From contig NZ_JARUBF010000001.1 in NCBI RefSeq assembly GCF_029626025.1, positions 1,674,001 through 1,738,000 of the forward strand: a DNA stretch of 64,000 nucleotides. Reading direction: 5' to 3'. The notes beneath the pieces were generated by a model. The model had not been told where the DNA came from. It made no database searches and saw only the letters and a program-made list of their open reading frames with translations. Within the stretch, counting starts at the first letter, position 1, and every line of letters begins with the position of its first letter. This DNA is from Solwaraspora sp. WMMD406. Its GTDB lineage: Bacteria; Actinomycetota; Actinomycetes; Mycobacteriales; Micromonosporaceae. The position numbers were made by a program, and so were the translations under genes. Shown here piece after piece: positions 51,707-60,994 of the stretch.

Positions 51707-52585
51707 TCAGCGGGGTCGGCCGCCGTCCGGCACGGCCACCGGCGCGCCGAACCGGACCGGTACGCCGGGCGAGTAGAGCACGCTGATCGGTGGCCCGTCG
51801 GGTGCCGGTAGCCCGGCGGCGGTGATCAGCCCGTCGTCGAGGTCCAGCAGTTCCGCGCGGTGCAGCGGCCACCGAGGGTGCACGTTCGGCAGGTAGTGGG
51901 TGCGGCCGTGGAAGCGGGTGTGCAGACCCCATCGGGCGGTGAGAAAATGCTCCAGCGCCGTCGGCTCGGCGATCGGTGACCCGACCCGTACCGCTATCCG
52001 GGTGGGCGCGCCGCTCGGACCTGGCCAGCGCCGTCGGCTCCGGTAGGTGCGGGTGTCGCCGTCGCGGTCCAGCCGCATCCACGACCAGAGGTACGGCAGC
52101 CGCAGGCTGGCCCTGGCCACCAGGACCGGTAGCAGCCGGGCCGCGTCGAGCGACCGGAACACCACACCACGGCGGCCGGCACCGTCCACCGAATAGAGCC
52201 GGACGTTGGTCTCGCAGAACGTGCCGAGGTACGGGCTCGCCGGGCCGGTCACGAGTCCGACCCCGACCATCCGGAAGCCGATCAGCCCGACGTAGCTGAC
52301 ACCGTCCAACGTGTCCGGCCAGGTGCCGGCGGGCAGCAGTGGTGCGACCAGGGCGGGTGTGACCGGCCAGTGCAGGAAGGTGAGCTCGTGCCAGCGCTGG
52401 ACCAGCACCGGCCGGCGGATCGGTCGCGGCGCGGTCTCGGTCACCGGTTCAGGATCGACCGCCGGAGCGGGCGGACCGGTGGGTGCGGGTGGAGCGACAG
52501 GAGCGAGCGGAGCGGTGGGTGTGGGTGGATCGGGTGGCGTGACGGCAGCGGGCGGACGATCGGGCGGAAGATCCTCAGCGGGCAT
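51707..52585 (-). CDS. DUF2071 family protein (YqjF-like)
   Basis: A 292-residue protein of the DUF2071/YqjF acetoacetate-decarboxylase-like fold. Markers: LVQRWHELTFLHWPV, VAPLLPAGTWPDTLDGVSYVG, TFCETNVRLYSVD and HYLPNVHPRWPLHRAELLDL. A Pro/Thr-rich tail of 60 residues precedes the domain. ATG 52585 has no ribosome-binding site, and the message may be leaderless. It is divergent from the F420-type split-barrel gene. Enzymatic role unknown. Confidence 0.88.
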   Translation of the reverse strand: MPAEDLPPDRPPAAVTPPDPPTPTAPLAPVAPPAPTGPPAPAVDPEPVTETAPRPIRRPVLVQRWHELTFLHWPVTPALVAPLLPAGTWPDTLDGVSYVGLIGFRMVGVGLVTGPASPYLGTFCETNVRLYSVDGAGRRGVVFRSLDAARLLPVLVARASLRLPYLWSWMRLDRDGDTRTYRSRRRWPGPSGAPTRIAVRVGSPIAEPTALEHFLTARWGLHTRFHGRTHYLPNVHPRWPLHRAELLDLDDGLITAAGLPAPDGPPISVLYSPGVPVRFGAPVAVPDGGRPR

Positions 52586-52656
52586 GCGATCATTGTGCCG
52601 AATGGCAGTTGTGCCGAATCGCACCGAATGGTGCACCGACCGCTGAGGAGCCGTCC

Positions 52657-53121
52657 GTGGCCCGAGCCATCGCGACCAACACCCGGGTCGACCGAGCCGA
52701 GCTGGTTGAGTTCCTTCGGCCTCGGCACCGGGCCGTGCTGATGACCACCCGGGCCGACGGCCGTCCGCAGGCGTCGCCGGTGACCTGCGGGGTGGACGAC
52801 AGCGGGCGGCTGGTGATCTCCACCTACCCGGACCGGGCGAAAGCGGTCAACGTCCGCCGGGACCCGACCGTCTCGGCCTGCGTGCTGTCCGACGACTGGA
52901 ACGGACCCTGGGTACAGGTCGACGGGTCCGCCACGGTCGTCGATCAGCCCGACGCGGTCGAACCGCTGGTCGACTACTACCGGAGCGTGGCGGGCGAGCA
53001 TCCCGACTGGGACGAGTACCGCGCCGCGATGCGCACGCAGGGTAAATCGTTGATCCGGATCGTCATCGACCATTGGGGACCGATCGCCACCGGTGGCTTT
53101 CCGCCACGGCTGGCCGATTAG
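52657..53121 (+). CDS. PPOX-class F420/FMN-dependent enzyme
   Basis: A 154-residue split-barrel protein of the F420-dependent PPOX class. Seen: RHRAVLMTTRADGRPQASPVTCGVDD, the strand RLVISTYPDRAKAVNVRRDP, then VSACVLSD, WVQVDGSATVVDQPDAVE and the C-terminal LIRIVIDHWGPI. GTG 52657 has GAGGAG upstream at 6 bases. Such enzymes reduce small substrates or protect against oxidative stress with cofactor F420, which fits an actinomycete. Substrate unknown. Confidence 0.9.
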   Translation: MARAIATNTRVDRAELVEFLRPRHRAVLMTTRADGRPQASPVTCGVDDSGRLVISTYPDRAKAVNVRRDPTVSACVLSDDWNGPWVQVDGSATVVDQPDAVEPLVDYYRSVAGEHPDWDEYRAAMRTQGKSLIRIVIDHWGPIATGGFPPRLAD

Positions 53122-53142
53122 CGGCTCACTCGCAGAGCCGGC

Positions 53143-53349
53143 TCACTCGGAAGGCTCGGGTAGGTCGCAGTCGACCTGCGGGTTGACTCCCAGGTAGTTC
53201 AACGGGCCGGCGATCACGGTGACGATGGTGGTGCCGGCGTGTGCGCAGTTGGTCTCCGACTGGTCGAAGTAGTCGCGCTGTGCCGCCGCCACCACTCCGA
53301 TCACCAGCCAGATCAGTACGATCACCCCGGAAATCGACACGCCGCGCAT
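53143..53349 (-). CDS. Small membrane protein
   Basis: A 68-residue protein from ATG 53349 with GAGGAGGAACCC upstream. One N-terminal helix (ISGVIVLIWLVIGVVAAAQ) is followed by an exterior region with Cys residues (ETNCAHAG and QVDCDLPEPSE) that may pair. It resembles a short conserved actinomycete membrane protein of unknown role. Confidence 0.8.
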   Translation of the reverse strand: MRGVSISGVIVLIWLVIGVVAAAQRDYFDQSETNCAHAGTTIVTVIAGPLNYLGVNPQVDCDLPEPSE

Positions 53350-53451
53350 GGGTTCCTCCTCATTCCGACTGCCAAAGGTCCGGCCGGGCGAGCGGACACC
53401 CAGCGGCGGATCGCTCCGATGTACCCAGCCGGGGGTGGCCGGTAACACCGG

Positions 53452-54183
53452 TCAGCCCGTGACCCGCCGCCACGACTGCCGGCGGCCGACCTGTGGCACG
53501 TCGTCGTCGCGGACCACGACGTCGAGCCGGCCGAGTTCAGCGCGGAGCAGTTCGGCCTCGGCCCGGTCGCCGCGTTCCACCGCCCGGTGCCGGGCGGTGA
53601 GCAGCGCATGCGCGGCGGCCGGCAGGTCGGGCAGGTCGGGCACCCAGAGCCGGTACGCCGTCCGGTACGGGTCGCCGTCCGGCCGCCAGGGATAGCCGTG
53701 GGCGCGCAGGGCGTCGGCGAGCCGCGTGGCGGAGATGTCACCGACCCGCGAACACAGCTCCGCTCCGCGTCGGTCGAGCACGACGAGTCTGCCGTCGGCC
53801 AGGAACGACCTGCCAGGCTCCAGGAACACCGCGCCGATGTCGGACCGGTGCAGGGTCACGTCGACCTCGCCGTGCCGGATGCGCAGCTCGCAACGGCTGA
53901 CCGTCACCAGCAGCTGGCTGGCGTGCACCGCGCCGAGCAGGGTCAGCCCGACGAGGGCTCCGGCGACGACGCCGCCGACGACGGCCGGCGTCCGTGGTAG
54001 CGCGTCGATGAGCCGCAGCGGCCCGGCCAGCGGCACCCAGGGCAGCCCGAGCAGCCAACCGGCGAGCGGTGGGAGCAGGCCGCCGGCGGCACCGCCGAGG
54101 CCGACGAGCAGGGGGCCCACCAGCAGGCGTTCGCCTGCCGACGGACCCACCACCTCGGCCGGACCGGACTCAGACGACGTCAC
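53452..54183 (-). CDS. YqeB-like membrane protein
   Basis: A 243-residue protein with two or three N-terminal membrane helices (LLVGPLLVGLGGAAGGLLPP, then VVGGVVAGALVGLTLLGAV). A PH-like strand domain (LRIRHGEVDVTLHRSDIGAV, FLADGRLVVLDRRG) and a C-terminal helical segment follow. It matches YqeB-type proteins. ATG 54183 lies within the end of the ABC permease gene (14-base overlap), placing it third in that operon. Confidence 0.82.
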   Translation of the reverse strand: MTSSESGPAEVVGPSAGERLLVGPLLVGLGGAAGGLLPPLAGWLLGLPWVPLAGPLRLIDALPRTPAVVGGVVAGALVGLTLLGAVHASQLLVTVSRCELRIRHGEVDVTLHRSDIGAVFLEPGRSFLADGRLVVLDRRGAELCSRVGDISATRLADALRAHGYPWRPDGDPYRTAYRLWVPDLPDLPAAAHALLTARHRAVERGDRAEAELLRAELGRLDVVVRDDDVPQVGRRQSWRRVTG

Positions 54184-54904
54184 GTCGGTGGATCCGTACC
54201 GCGCCGGCGAGCAGCGGAAGCAGTACCCACAGCGCGACCGAGACGACCAACCGGGCCCACTGTCCAGCGGTCACGTCGGGCGTGAGCAGCGGTTCCATGG
54301 TGAGGCCGAGATCAAGCCACTCGGCGACGTCCCGCAGCCCGCCGACGATCCCGCCGACGACCGACCATGCCGTCGGCAGCAGCAGGAGCAGCACGATGGC
54401 GAGCGGGGTGCTCAGCAGCAGCATCCCGAAGGCCAGCCCCATCACGACGTTGATCACCTGGAACAGCATCGCGTAGACGATCATGACAGCGTCGAACCGC
54501 CACGAGCCGGTGCCGCCCGTGGCCCCGGCGATCGCCGTCGCGGCGGCCGCCGCGACCAGGCTGGCCAGCACCGAGACGACAGCGGCGACGATCGACGCGG
54601 CGAGTTTGGCGCCGAGGATCCGGTGCCGGACCGGTACCAGCGCGAACGTGGTCAACGCGGTGCGTTGCGACCATTCGGTCGTGACCAGCAGGACCCCCAG
54701 TACGGGGAGCAGGAACGCCACCGGCAGCAGAGCCAGCACGAAGAAGGTCACGAACGACTGCTCCGCCGGCTCGGCGAAGATCAGCATCAGCGCGACGATG
54801 GTGGCGGTGGCCAGCCCGATCGTGATCGACAACCAGTAGCCGGCCCGGGTGTCGATCAACTTACGCATCTCGACCAGGACCAACCGTCCCCACATCGCGG
54901 TCAA
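54170..54904 (-). CDS. ABC transporter permease (ABC-2 type)
   Basis: A 244-residue membrane protein with six helices, as in ABC-2 permeases: MRKLIDTRAGYWLSI at the start, SFVTFFVLALLPVAFLLPVL, GVLLVTTEWSQRTALTTFAL and later GLRDVAEWL. ATG 54904 overlaps the ATPase gene's stop (ATGA). With that ATPase it forms a two-component exporter; the substrate could be a lipid, drug or antimicrobial peptide. Confidence 0.92.
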   Translation of the reverse strand: MTAMWGRLVLVEMRKLIDTRAGYWLSITIGLATATIVALMLIFAEPAEQSFVTFFVLALLPVAFLLPVLGVLLVTTEWSQRTALTTFALVPVRHRILGAKLAASIVAAVVSVLASLVAAAAATAIAGATGGTGSWRFDAVMIVYAMLFQVINVVMGLAFGMLLLSTPLAIVLLLLLPTAWSVVGGIVGGLRDVAEWLDLGLTMEPLLTPDVTAGQWARLVVSVALWVLLPLLAGAVRIHRRDVV

Positions 54905-55797
54905 CGCACTGCCTCCCGTACCGATTCGCCGCTGGTCAGGCTGAGGAACATCTGTTCCAGGCCGCCGCCGTCGGCCGGCCGCAGTTCCAGCAGTACGGCG
55001 CCGGTCCGCGCGGCGATCTCACCGACGAGCTCCGGCTCCGCCCGCACCAGCAGCCGGCCGTCGAGCTCGCTCGCCGGCACGCCGGCCTCGACCAGCGCGG
55101 TCAGCAGGGCCTGCGGGTCACGGGCCCGGACCAGGGTGCCCGATCCGCTCAGTAGTTCGTCCTTGTCGCCGTCGACGACGACCCGGCCACCCCCGATCAT
55201 CACCAGCCGGTCCGCCACCGCTTCCACCTCCCGCAGCAGGTGGGACGAGAGCAGCACGGTGCCGCCCCGGTCGGCGAAGTCGCGCAGCAGACGGCGCATC
55301 CAGAAGATGCCCTCCGGATCCAGACCGTTCGCCGGCTCGTCCAGGATCAACATCCGGGGCTCGCCGAGCAGCGCGTGCGCCAGCCCCAGCCGTTGGCGCA
55401 TGCCGAGCGAGTAGGCGCGTACCCGCCGCCGGGCGGCGACCGCGTTGAGCCCGACCAGGTCGAGCACCTCGGCGACCCGGGCCTGCGACACCCCCATGGT
55501 CAGCGCCGCGACGGCCAAGGTCTCCCGCCCGGTACGTCCCGGATGCTGTGCCGAGGCGTCCAGCAGTACGCCGACCACCCGGCCCGGGTTCGGCAGGTCG
55601 CGGTAGGCCACCCCGTCGACGGTCGCCGACCCGGTGGTGGCGGTCGCGAGCCCGCAGACGATCCGCATCGTGGTCGACTTCCCGGCACCGTTCGGCCCCA
55701 GGAAGCCGGTCACCGTACCGGCCGAGCAGGTGAAGGAGACGTCGTCGACGGCGAGCTGCCGTCCGTACCGTTTGGTGATATTGCGTACCTCGATCAC
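54901..55797 (-). CDS. ABC transporter ATP-binding protein
   Basis: A 298-residue ATPase. Walker A GPNGAGKST (about residues 34-42), signature YSLGMRQRLGLAHALL, Walker B RMLILDEPANGLDPEG and the H-loop LLSSHLLREVE are all intact. The C-terminal 80 residues are an extension typical of ABC-2 exporters. First gene of the ATPase-permease-YqeB operon, divergent from the two-component system that may control it. Confidence 0.95.
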   Translation of the reverse strand: MIEVRNITKRYGRQLAVDDVSFTCSAGTVTGFLGPNGAGKSTTMRIVCGLATATTGSATVDGVAYRDLPNPGRVVGVLLDASAQHPGRTGRETLAVAALTMGVSQARVAEVLDLVGLNAVAARRRVRAYSLGMRQRLGLAHALLGEPRMLILDEPANGLDPEGIFWMRRLLRDFADRGGTVLLSSHLLREVEAVADRLVMIGGGRVVVDGDKDELLSGSGTLVRARDPQALLTALVEAGVPASELDGRLLVRAEPELVGEIAARTGAVLLELRPADGGGLEQMFLSLTSGESVREAVR

Positions 55798-55948
55798 CAG
55801 ATCAGCGTGCGGGTCGGTGGCCCGGCGCCGCAGCGGCCGATCGTCGGCCGTCGGTGGTCGATGGTCTGCCGATCACCGACCTTCGGCGGTCGACGGCCTC
55901 GACTTTGGTAGCTGCCCACCGCTGCTTGTCGGTGCGTACGCTGGCCTG

Positions 55949-57304
55949 ATGAGCGCGGTCCCGGCTCCGGACAACCCTTGGTTGCTACCGGCGACACTGA
56001 TCGCCGATGCGGCCGGGACCGGGCGGCGGAGACGATCCACCCGGGACTGGCTGGTCGACGCCATCTGCCTGCTGATCGCCGTCGGCTACCTCGTCTGGGC
56101 GGCGTGGGACATGCGGCAACCTCAGCCGTACGTGACGGCCACCAGCGTCGAACCCGGCTGGTTCTACCGACTCGACCTCATGCTCGGGCTGGCCTCCTGC
56201 GGCCTGTTGTGGGTACGGCGCCGGTGGCCCGCAGGGGTGGCGCTGATCGCCCTGCCGATCGGTGTGCTGTCGGTGACCGGCGGGATCGCCGTACTGATCC
56301 TGCTGTTCACCGTCGCGGTGCATCGACCCCTCGCGGTGGCGGCCGGAGTCGCCGTGGCGCATCTCACCGTGTCGCCGATCTTCTATCTGATCTACCCGGA
56401 CCGGGACCTCGACCTGTTCGGCGCGGTGGTGCTGACCGCGATCGTCATCGGTGCCGTGCTCGCCTGGGGGATGTTCGTGCGGGCTCGCCGGCAGTTGGTC
56501 GTCTCCCTACGCGATCGCGCCTACCGCGCCGAGGCGGAGCAACTGCTGCGGGTCGCTCAGGCCCGCCAGTTGGAGCGCACCCGCATCGCCCGGGAGATGC
56601 ACGACGTTCTGGCCCATCGGATCTCGCTGCTCAGCCTGCACGCCGGAGCTCTGGAGTTCCGGCCGGACGCATCTCGGGAAGAGATCACCCGCGCGGCCGG
56701 GGTGATCCGGGTGACCGCCCACCAGGCGCTGGAGGAGCTCCGTGAGGTGATCGGGGTGCTGCGGTCGGATCATTCCACCGCACCGGCCGGCCCGACCGGG
56801 TTGCCTGGCCCGACCGGGTGGAACGGCCCGACTCGGTCGACTGGTCTGACCGGTTCGACTGGCCAGGCCGGCAACACGGCGCTCGTCGGCGGGCCTGAGC
56901 CGCCGCAACCGACCCTGGCGGACCTGCCGGAGTTGGTGGCCGAGTCCCGTAACGCCGGCACCCGAGTCACCCTGACCAGTGAGATCGACCAGCCGTCGCG
57001 GCTACCGACCGGGCTCGGCCGAGCGGCGTACCGGATTGTGCAGGAAGGACTGACCAACGTCCGTAAGCATGCGCCCGGGGCGGCGGCGAAGGTCGCGGTG
57101 CGCGGACGGCCCGGTGCCGGACTGACCGTGGAAGTGACGAACCGTCGCTCGGTGTCACGGCCGCCGGATTCGCCGATTCCGGGGAGCGGGACCGGGTTGG
57201 TCGGGTTGGCGGAACGCGCCAGTCTCGTCGGCGGGCGACTCGACTACGGGACGACCGAATCTGGCTACTATCGGCTGGTCGCGTGGTTGCCATGGCCGCC
57301 GTGA
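55949..57304 (+). CDS. NarL-type sensor histidine kinase
   Basis: A 451-residue kinase of the HisKA_3 type: about five N-terminal membrane helices (40-190), then RTRIAREMHDVLAHRISLLS with the phospho-acceptor His, a Gly/Pro/Thr-rich spacer (about 275-310; GLPGPTGWNGPT), and the ATPase domain with N-box GLTNVRKHAPGA and GTGLVGLAERASLVGG. ATG 55949 has no clear ribosome-binding site. The response regulator gene overlaps its 3' end. It is divergent from the ABC exporter operon, its likely target. Confidence 0.93.
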   Translation: MSAVPAPDNPWLLPATLIADAAGTGRRRRSTRDWLVDAICLLIAVGYLVWAAWDMRQPQPYVTATSVEPGWFYRLDLMLGLASCGLLWVRRRWPAGVALIALPIGVLSVTGGIAVLILLFTVAVHRPLAVAAGVAVAHLTVSPIFYLIYPDRDLDLFGAVVLTAIVIGAVLAWGMFVRARRQLVVSLRDRAYRAEAEQLLRVAQARQLERTRIAREMHDVLAHRISLLSLHAGALEFRPDASREEITRAAGVIRVTAHQALEELREVIGVLRSDHSTAPAGPTGLPGPTGWNGPTRSTGLTGSTGQAGNTALVGGPEPPQPTLADLPELVAESRNAGTRVTLTSEIDQPSRLPTGLGRAAYRIVQEGLTNVRKHAPGAAAKVAVRGRPGAGLTVEVTNRRSVSRPPDSPIPGSGTGLVGLAERASLVGGRLDYGTTESGYYRLVAWLPWPP

Positions 57305-57984
57305 GAGTCCTGATCGTCGATGACGATCCGCTGGTACGGGCCGCGCTGGCGATGATCCTCGGCGGAGCCGCCGACCTGCACGTGGTCGGTGAGGCGGGTG
57401 ACGGCGCGGACGTCGCGGACGCGGTCGCCACCCACCGGCCCGACGTGGTGTTGATGGACATCCGGATGCCGGGCGTTGACGGGTTGGCGGCGACCGAGGC
57501 CGTCCGCCGCCGGCCCGATCCGCCCTCGGTGGTGGTGCTGACCACGTTCGACGCCGACGAGTACGTCCTGCGGGCGCTGCGGGCCGGGGCCAGCGGCTTC
57601 CTGCTCAAGGACACCCCACCGGCCGACATCGTCGCGGCGGTCCGCCGCGTGCACGCCGGGGATCCGATCCTCTCGCCGGCGGCGGTCCGCCGGCTGATCG
57701 ATCACGTGGCCGGCGTACCGGCCGGTCGGGGCGACCCCGCCGGACCGGAGCCGGACCCGGGCCGGCGACGCGAGCGGGCCCGTCGGCTGCTCGACGGGCT
57801 CAGCCCGCGCGAGCGGGAGGTCGCGGTCGCGGTGGGTCATGGCCGGTCGAACGCCGAGATCGCCGCTGAGTTGTTCATGAGCGTGGCGACGGTCAAGGCG
57901 TACGTGTCTCGACTGCTGGCCCGTCTCGACCTCGACAACCGGGTGCAGATCGCGCTGCTGGTGCACGACGCGGGCTGGACCTGA
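57292..57984 (+). CDS. NarL-family response regulator
   Basis: A 230-residue regulator: receiver domain (VRVLIVDDDPLVRAAL; phospho-acceptor Asp in LMDIRMPGVDG; TTFDADEYV; the conserved Lys in FLLKDTP) and LuxR-type helix-turn-helix (LSPREREVAVAVGHGRSNAE, SVATVKAYVSRLLARL). ATG 57292 is preferred among GTG 57283, ATG 57292 and GTG 57301; it overlaps the kinase gene by 13 bases, so the pair is coupled. Confidence 0.95.
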   Translation: MAAVRVLIVDDDPLVRAALAMILGGAADLHVVGEAGDGADVADAVATHRPDVVLMDIRMPGVDGLAATEAVRRRPDPPSVVVLTTFDADEYVLRALRAGASGFLLKDTPPADIVAAVRRVHAGDPILSPAAVRRLIDHVAGVPAGRGDPAGPEPDPGRRRERARRLLDGLSPREREVAVAVGHGRSNAEIAAELFMSVATVKAYVSRLLARLDLDNRVQIALLVHDAGWT

Positions 57985-58012
57985 CGCGGGCTTGGACCTG
58001 ACGTGGGCGGCG

Positions 58013-59137
58013 TCAGTCCTCCTGCACGAACTCCGGGTGGGCGAGGAGGAAGTCGTCCAACGTGCCGGCTCCGATCGACGCCAACATCGCCAGACTCTCC
58101 GGCGTGAGTCGTTCGGCGGCGGTGCTGCTGAAACCGGCCGAGTTGAACTCGCCGTTGTTGGTCTTGACCAGGACGAGGTCGTTGGCGGTGATCCCGCGCA
58201 GGGTGAAGATGAAATCGGCGATCGGTGTCCCGCCGGTGTCCAGCACGAACGCCTTGCCGGCGGCGGTGATCACTTCGTCGAGCCGGGCCGGGTTGGTCAG
58301 CACGCCCCTGCTGCTGGCCTGGCTGATCATCGCCTTGATCAGCTGGCGTTGGTGACGCTGCCGGTCGTAGTCGCCGTTGGGTAGGCCGTAACGCTGCCGG
58401 GAGTAGTCCAGCGCCTCCCAGCCGGCCATCCGCTTGCAGCCTTCCTCATGCCAGAGTTCCTTGCCGCCGCCCGCCTGGCGTGCCTCGGCCAGCCAGGTCG
58501 GTTTGCCGTCGACAAGGCGCATGTGTTGCGACTTGACCCGCTGGTCGACGCACATCCGTACGCCGCCGAGGGCGTCGATGACGTCCCGGAAGCCGCTGAA
58601 GTCGATGATCGCCGCTCCGTCGAACTCGATCCCGGTGAGCTCCTTGAGGGTGAGCGCGACGAGTTGGGCGCCGCCGGCCCGGCCGGCGCCGTCGCGCGAC
58701 CCGGACCGGAACGCGTCGGTGATCTTGGACTCGCCGCCTTCGTACCCGCTGGGTTCGAAGGCCGGTACCTCGACCCAGGTGTCCCGGGGAACCGAGACGA
58801 GGTAGGCCTGATCGTGCGTGGCCGGGACATGCAGGATGATGATCGTGTCCGAGCGCATGTCGCCCGGGTTGCTGCCGCGTTCGTCGACCCCGAGCAGCAG
58901 CATGGTGATCGGCCCCTCCAGCGGTTCCCGCTCCGGCTCGGTGACCTTGGCCGCTCCGGCAAGCAGGTTCTGCTGCTGGATGTCGCCGGTGTAGCGCTCG
59001 ATGAGCAACCTGCTACCGACGATCGCCGCCGCGCTGCTCGCCATCAGTAGCGAGCCGAGGATCACCGCGAGCACCGCCCAGACCGGGGTGCGCCTGCGGG
59101 CGGCCGCAGCTGTCGATGACCCGCTCGGTGCCGACAT
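58013..59137 (-). CDS. LytR-CpsA-Psr (LCP) family ligase
   Basis: A 374-residue membrane-anchored LCP protein that transfers glycopolymers such as teichoic acids or arabinogalactan-like chains to peptidoglycan. One helix (VWAVLAVILGSLLMASSAAA, about 20-39), then MLLLGVDERG, MRSDTIIILHVPATH, the Arg-rich VSVPRDTWVEVP, DFSGFRDVIDALGGV and RQRYGLPNGDYDRQRHQRQL. ATG 59137 has GGAG at 7-8 bases; a start at 59230 lacks it. Single gene, convergent with the two-component system. Confidence 0.94.
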   Translation of the reverse strand: MSAPSGSSTAAAARRRTPVWAVLAVILGSLLMASSAAAIVGSRLLIERYTGDIQQQNLLAGAAKVTEPEREPLEGPITMLLLGVDERGSNPGDMRSDTIIILHVPATHDQAYLVSVPRDTWVEVPAFEPSGYEGGESKITDAFRSGSRDGAGRAGGAQLVALTLKELTGIEFDGAAIIDFSGFRDVIDALGGVRMCVDQRVKSQHMRLVDGKPTWLAEARQAGGGKELWHEEGCKRMAGWEALDYSRQRYGLPNGDYDRQRHQRQLIKAMISQASSRGVLTNPARLDEVITAAGKAFVLDTGGTPIADFIFTLRGITANDLVLVKTNNGEFNSAGFSSTAAERLTPESLAMLASIGAGTLDDFLLAHPEFVQED

Positions 59138-59230
59138 GCCAATACTCCAGACGAGGGAGACGAGGGGTTGGCAGGTCCTGATTACCCGTAACGCTACCCA
59201 GCCAAGCTGCGAGATCTCTGAAAATTCCAC

Positions 59231-59303
59231 ATCGTGCCTGGCCCTGGCGCGCGGTCGGTGCCCTGGCGCGTGGTGCTCCTGGCGTGGTGCTCCTGGCGCA
59301 TGG
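59231..59303. repeat. Imperfect CCTGGCGYGTGGTGCT repeats
   Basis: Four imperfect copies of a roughly 17-base unit (variants of CCCTGGCGCGTGGTGCT) lie in the divergent region between the LCP gene and the GlsB-like gene. They may be slippage products; a binding-site role is possible. Confidence 0.55.
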
Positions 59304-59397
59304 TGTACCGGTCGCTTGGTGGACCTTGTTGCGAGGTTCCGCGACGGTCGAAGATGGGAAAGGACAGCCCAACCAACCGGTTCAGGGGGGCAAGACT

Positions 59398-59661
59398 GTG
59401 GAGATCAGTGGCATCTTTTCGGCGTTGATCATCGGACTCGTGATCGGTGCGCTCGGGCGGCTCGTGGTTCCTGGCAAGCAGGAAATCAAGATCTGGGTGA
59501 CCCTGTTGATCGGCGTGGTGGCCGCGCTGCTCGGCACCTTGGTCGCCGGACTGTTCGGCGTGGCGCAGACCCGGGGCGTCGACTGGATCGAACTCGCGCT
59601 GCAGATCGGGTTCGCCGCCGCCGGCGTGGCGGTGATCGCGGCGGCGGGTAAGAAGTCCTGA
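59398..59661 (+). CDS. GlsB/YeaQ/YmgE-family stress membrane protein
   Basis: An 87-residue protein with three membrane helices, of the GlsB/YeaQ/YmgE (transglycosylase-associated) family: SALIIGLVIGALGRLVVPGK, the conserved Gly-rich start, LIGVVAALLGTLVAGLFG and GFAAAGVAVIAAAG. GTG 59398 has AGGGGGG at about 8 bases; the upstream frame is a shadow. Usually induced by envelope or osmotic stress; exact function unknown. Confidence 0.92.
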   Translation: MEISGIFSALIIGLVIGALGRLVVPGKQEIKIWVTLLIGVVAALLGTLVAGLFGVAQTRGVDWIELALQIGFAAAGVAVIAAAGKKS

Positions 59662-59684
59662 ACCCACCGGGATCGATCGACCTG

Positions 59685-59709
59685 GCGGCCGGCCGCATCG
59701 GCCGGCCGC
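59685..59709. terminator. Hairpin terminator between convergent genes
   Basis: GCGGCCGGCCG and CGGCCGGCCGC make a perfect 11-bp stem with a 3-base CAT loop, between the GlsB-like gene and the converging TPR gene. Likely bidirectional. Confidence 0.8.
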
Positions 59710-59715
59710 TGCTGA

Positions 59716-60873
59716 TCACCCGGTACGGGTGGTCAGCCAGGTCCGTTCGATCGAGCCGAGATACCGTTCCCGCTGCTCCTCGCGGGCCAGCGCCCGGAGC
59801 AGGAAGTCCATGTGGTCGCAGAGTTCCCGGGCTCGACGGGCCGACTGGCAGGTCTGGTAGAGCACGGCCGCGTGATGGTCGGCTTCGGCGTAGTTGCCCC
59901 GGAGCACCTCGTCGGTCCAGCGGATCAGCGCTGCCCACATCGGCTTGATCTTCGCCCGCCGTTCACTGGAGTCGAGGCGGTTGATCGCCTCGGCGGAGCG
60001 GTCCCGGGCGTGCGGCAGCGCCTGCGCCTGCGCGGCGAGCAGCGCCAGGAAGAACGGTGTCGAGACCAGGTCGTGGTCGAGCCGGTTGGCCTGCTGGTGG
60101 GCGTCCCGCGCGGCGGCGAAGTCGCCGTTGTCACGGAGCAACAGCCCCAGGCAGTTCCAGTTCTGCGCGTCGTGCGGGCCGTGCTTGGTGGCCAGTCGCG
60201 CGTAGCTCAACGCCCGGTCCGGCTGGGCGTAGCGGTGCAGCAGCGCCAAGGCCCGCTCCGCGCCGTCGGCCGGCAGCTTGTACGCCATGGCGGTGGTCAA
60301 CTCCTGCTCGGCCGCCGCGTCCTCGCCCAGGTTCGTCAACGACCGACCGAGTCGGTAACGCACCCGGGGATTGCGGGGGTCGAGTTCCACCGCTCGGCGC
60401 AGGAACTCGACCGCCTTCTCGTAGTAGCCCTCCCAGTACGCGGCCTCACCCTGGTTGAACAGGTAGGAGACCTCGACCTGGGTGGTGAGCCGCTGGTCGA
60501 AGTCGCTCAGGCGGGACTGCATGTCCTCGATCAACAGGTGTACCTGCTCGGACTGCCGTTCCGCCTGGGCCACCGCGGTCCGTACCCGACCGACGAGGGT
60601 GTCGGTCTGCTCGGAGAGATTTTCTGCCTGGTGGATCGCCCGATCGGCCTGCGCGACGATTTCCTGCGCGACGGTGCGCTGTCGGTCGAGTTCGAGTCGG
60701 GCGCGGGCACCCGTACGGCGGATGGTCCGTAGTTCCCGGATTCCGACGAAGCCGGCGAAGACGAAGACCACTGTCAGCGCAGTGACCAAAAGGGCAAAAG
60801 CCGCAATTATTCCGCCGGACCAGGCGATCACCAGCTCGGCGATCTGAATCGGGTCGGGGGTGGCCGGCTCCAT
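59716..60873 (-). CDS. Membrane-anchored coiled-coil TPR protein
   Basis: A 385-residue protein. One membrane helix (IIAAFALLVTALTVVFVFAG, about 21-40) is followed by a long coiled coil (about 50-130; heptads in RQRTVAQEIVAQADRAIHQA). TPR repeats follow (about 135-330; GEAAYWEGYYEKAVEFLRRA, NCLGLLLRDNGDFAAARDAH). Starts at ATG 60873, divergent from the sugar dehydrogenase gene. Probably a scaffold at the inner face of the membrane; partners unknown. Confidence 0.82.
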   Translation of the reverse strand: MEPATPDPIQIAELVIAWSGGIIAAFALLVTALTVVFVFAGFVGIRELRTIRRTGARARLELDRQRTVAQEIVAQADRAIHQAENLSEQTDTLVGRVRTAVAQAERQSEQVHLLIEDMQSRLSDFDQRLTTQVEVSYLFNQGEAAYWEGYYEKAVEFLRRAVELDPRNPRVRYRLGRSLTNLGEDAAAEQELTTAMAYKLPADGAERALALLHRYAQPDRALSYARLATKHGPHDAQNWNCLGLLLRDNGDFAAARDAHQQANRLDHDLVSTPFFLALLAAQAQALPHARDRSAEAINRLDSSERRAKIKPMWAALIRWTDEVLRGNYAEADHHAAVLYQTCQSARRARELCDHMDFLLRALAREEQRERYLGSIERTWLTTRTG

Positions 60874-60994
60874 GACTCAAGGATAGCGACTCTTAGCTAT
60901 TGATTGACTACCCAGAGTGGCAAATGTTGGTGACCGGGTCGGTTGGCATCGCTACGTCCATCGGTTACGTTCCCATGAACCGATAGGAGCAAAT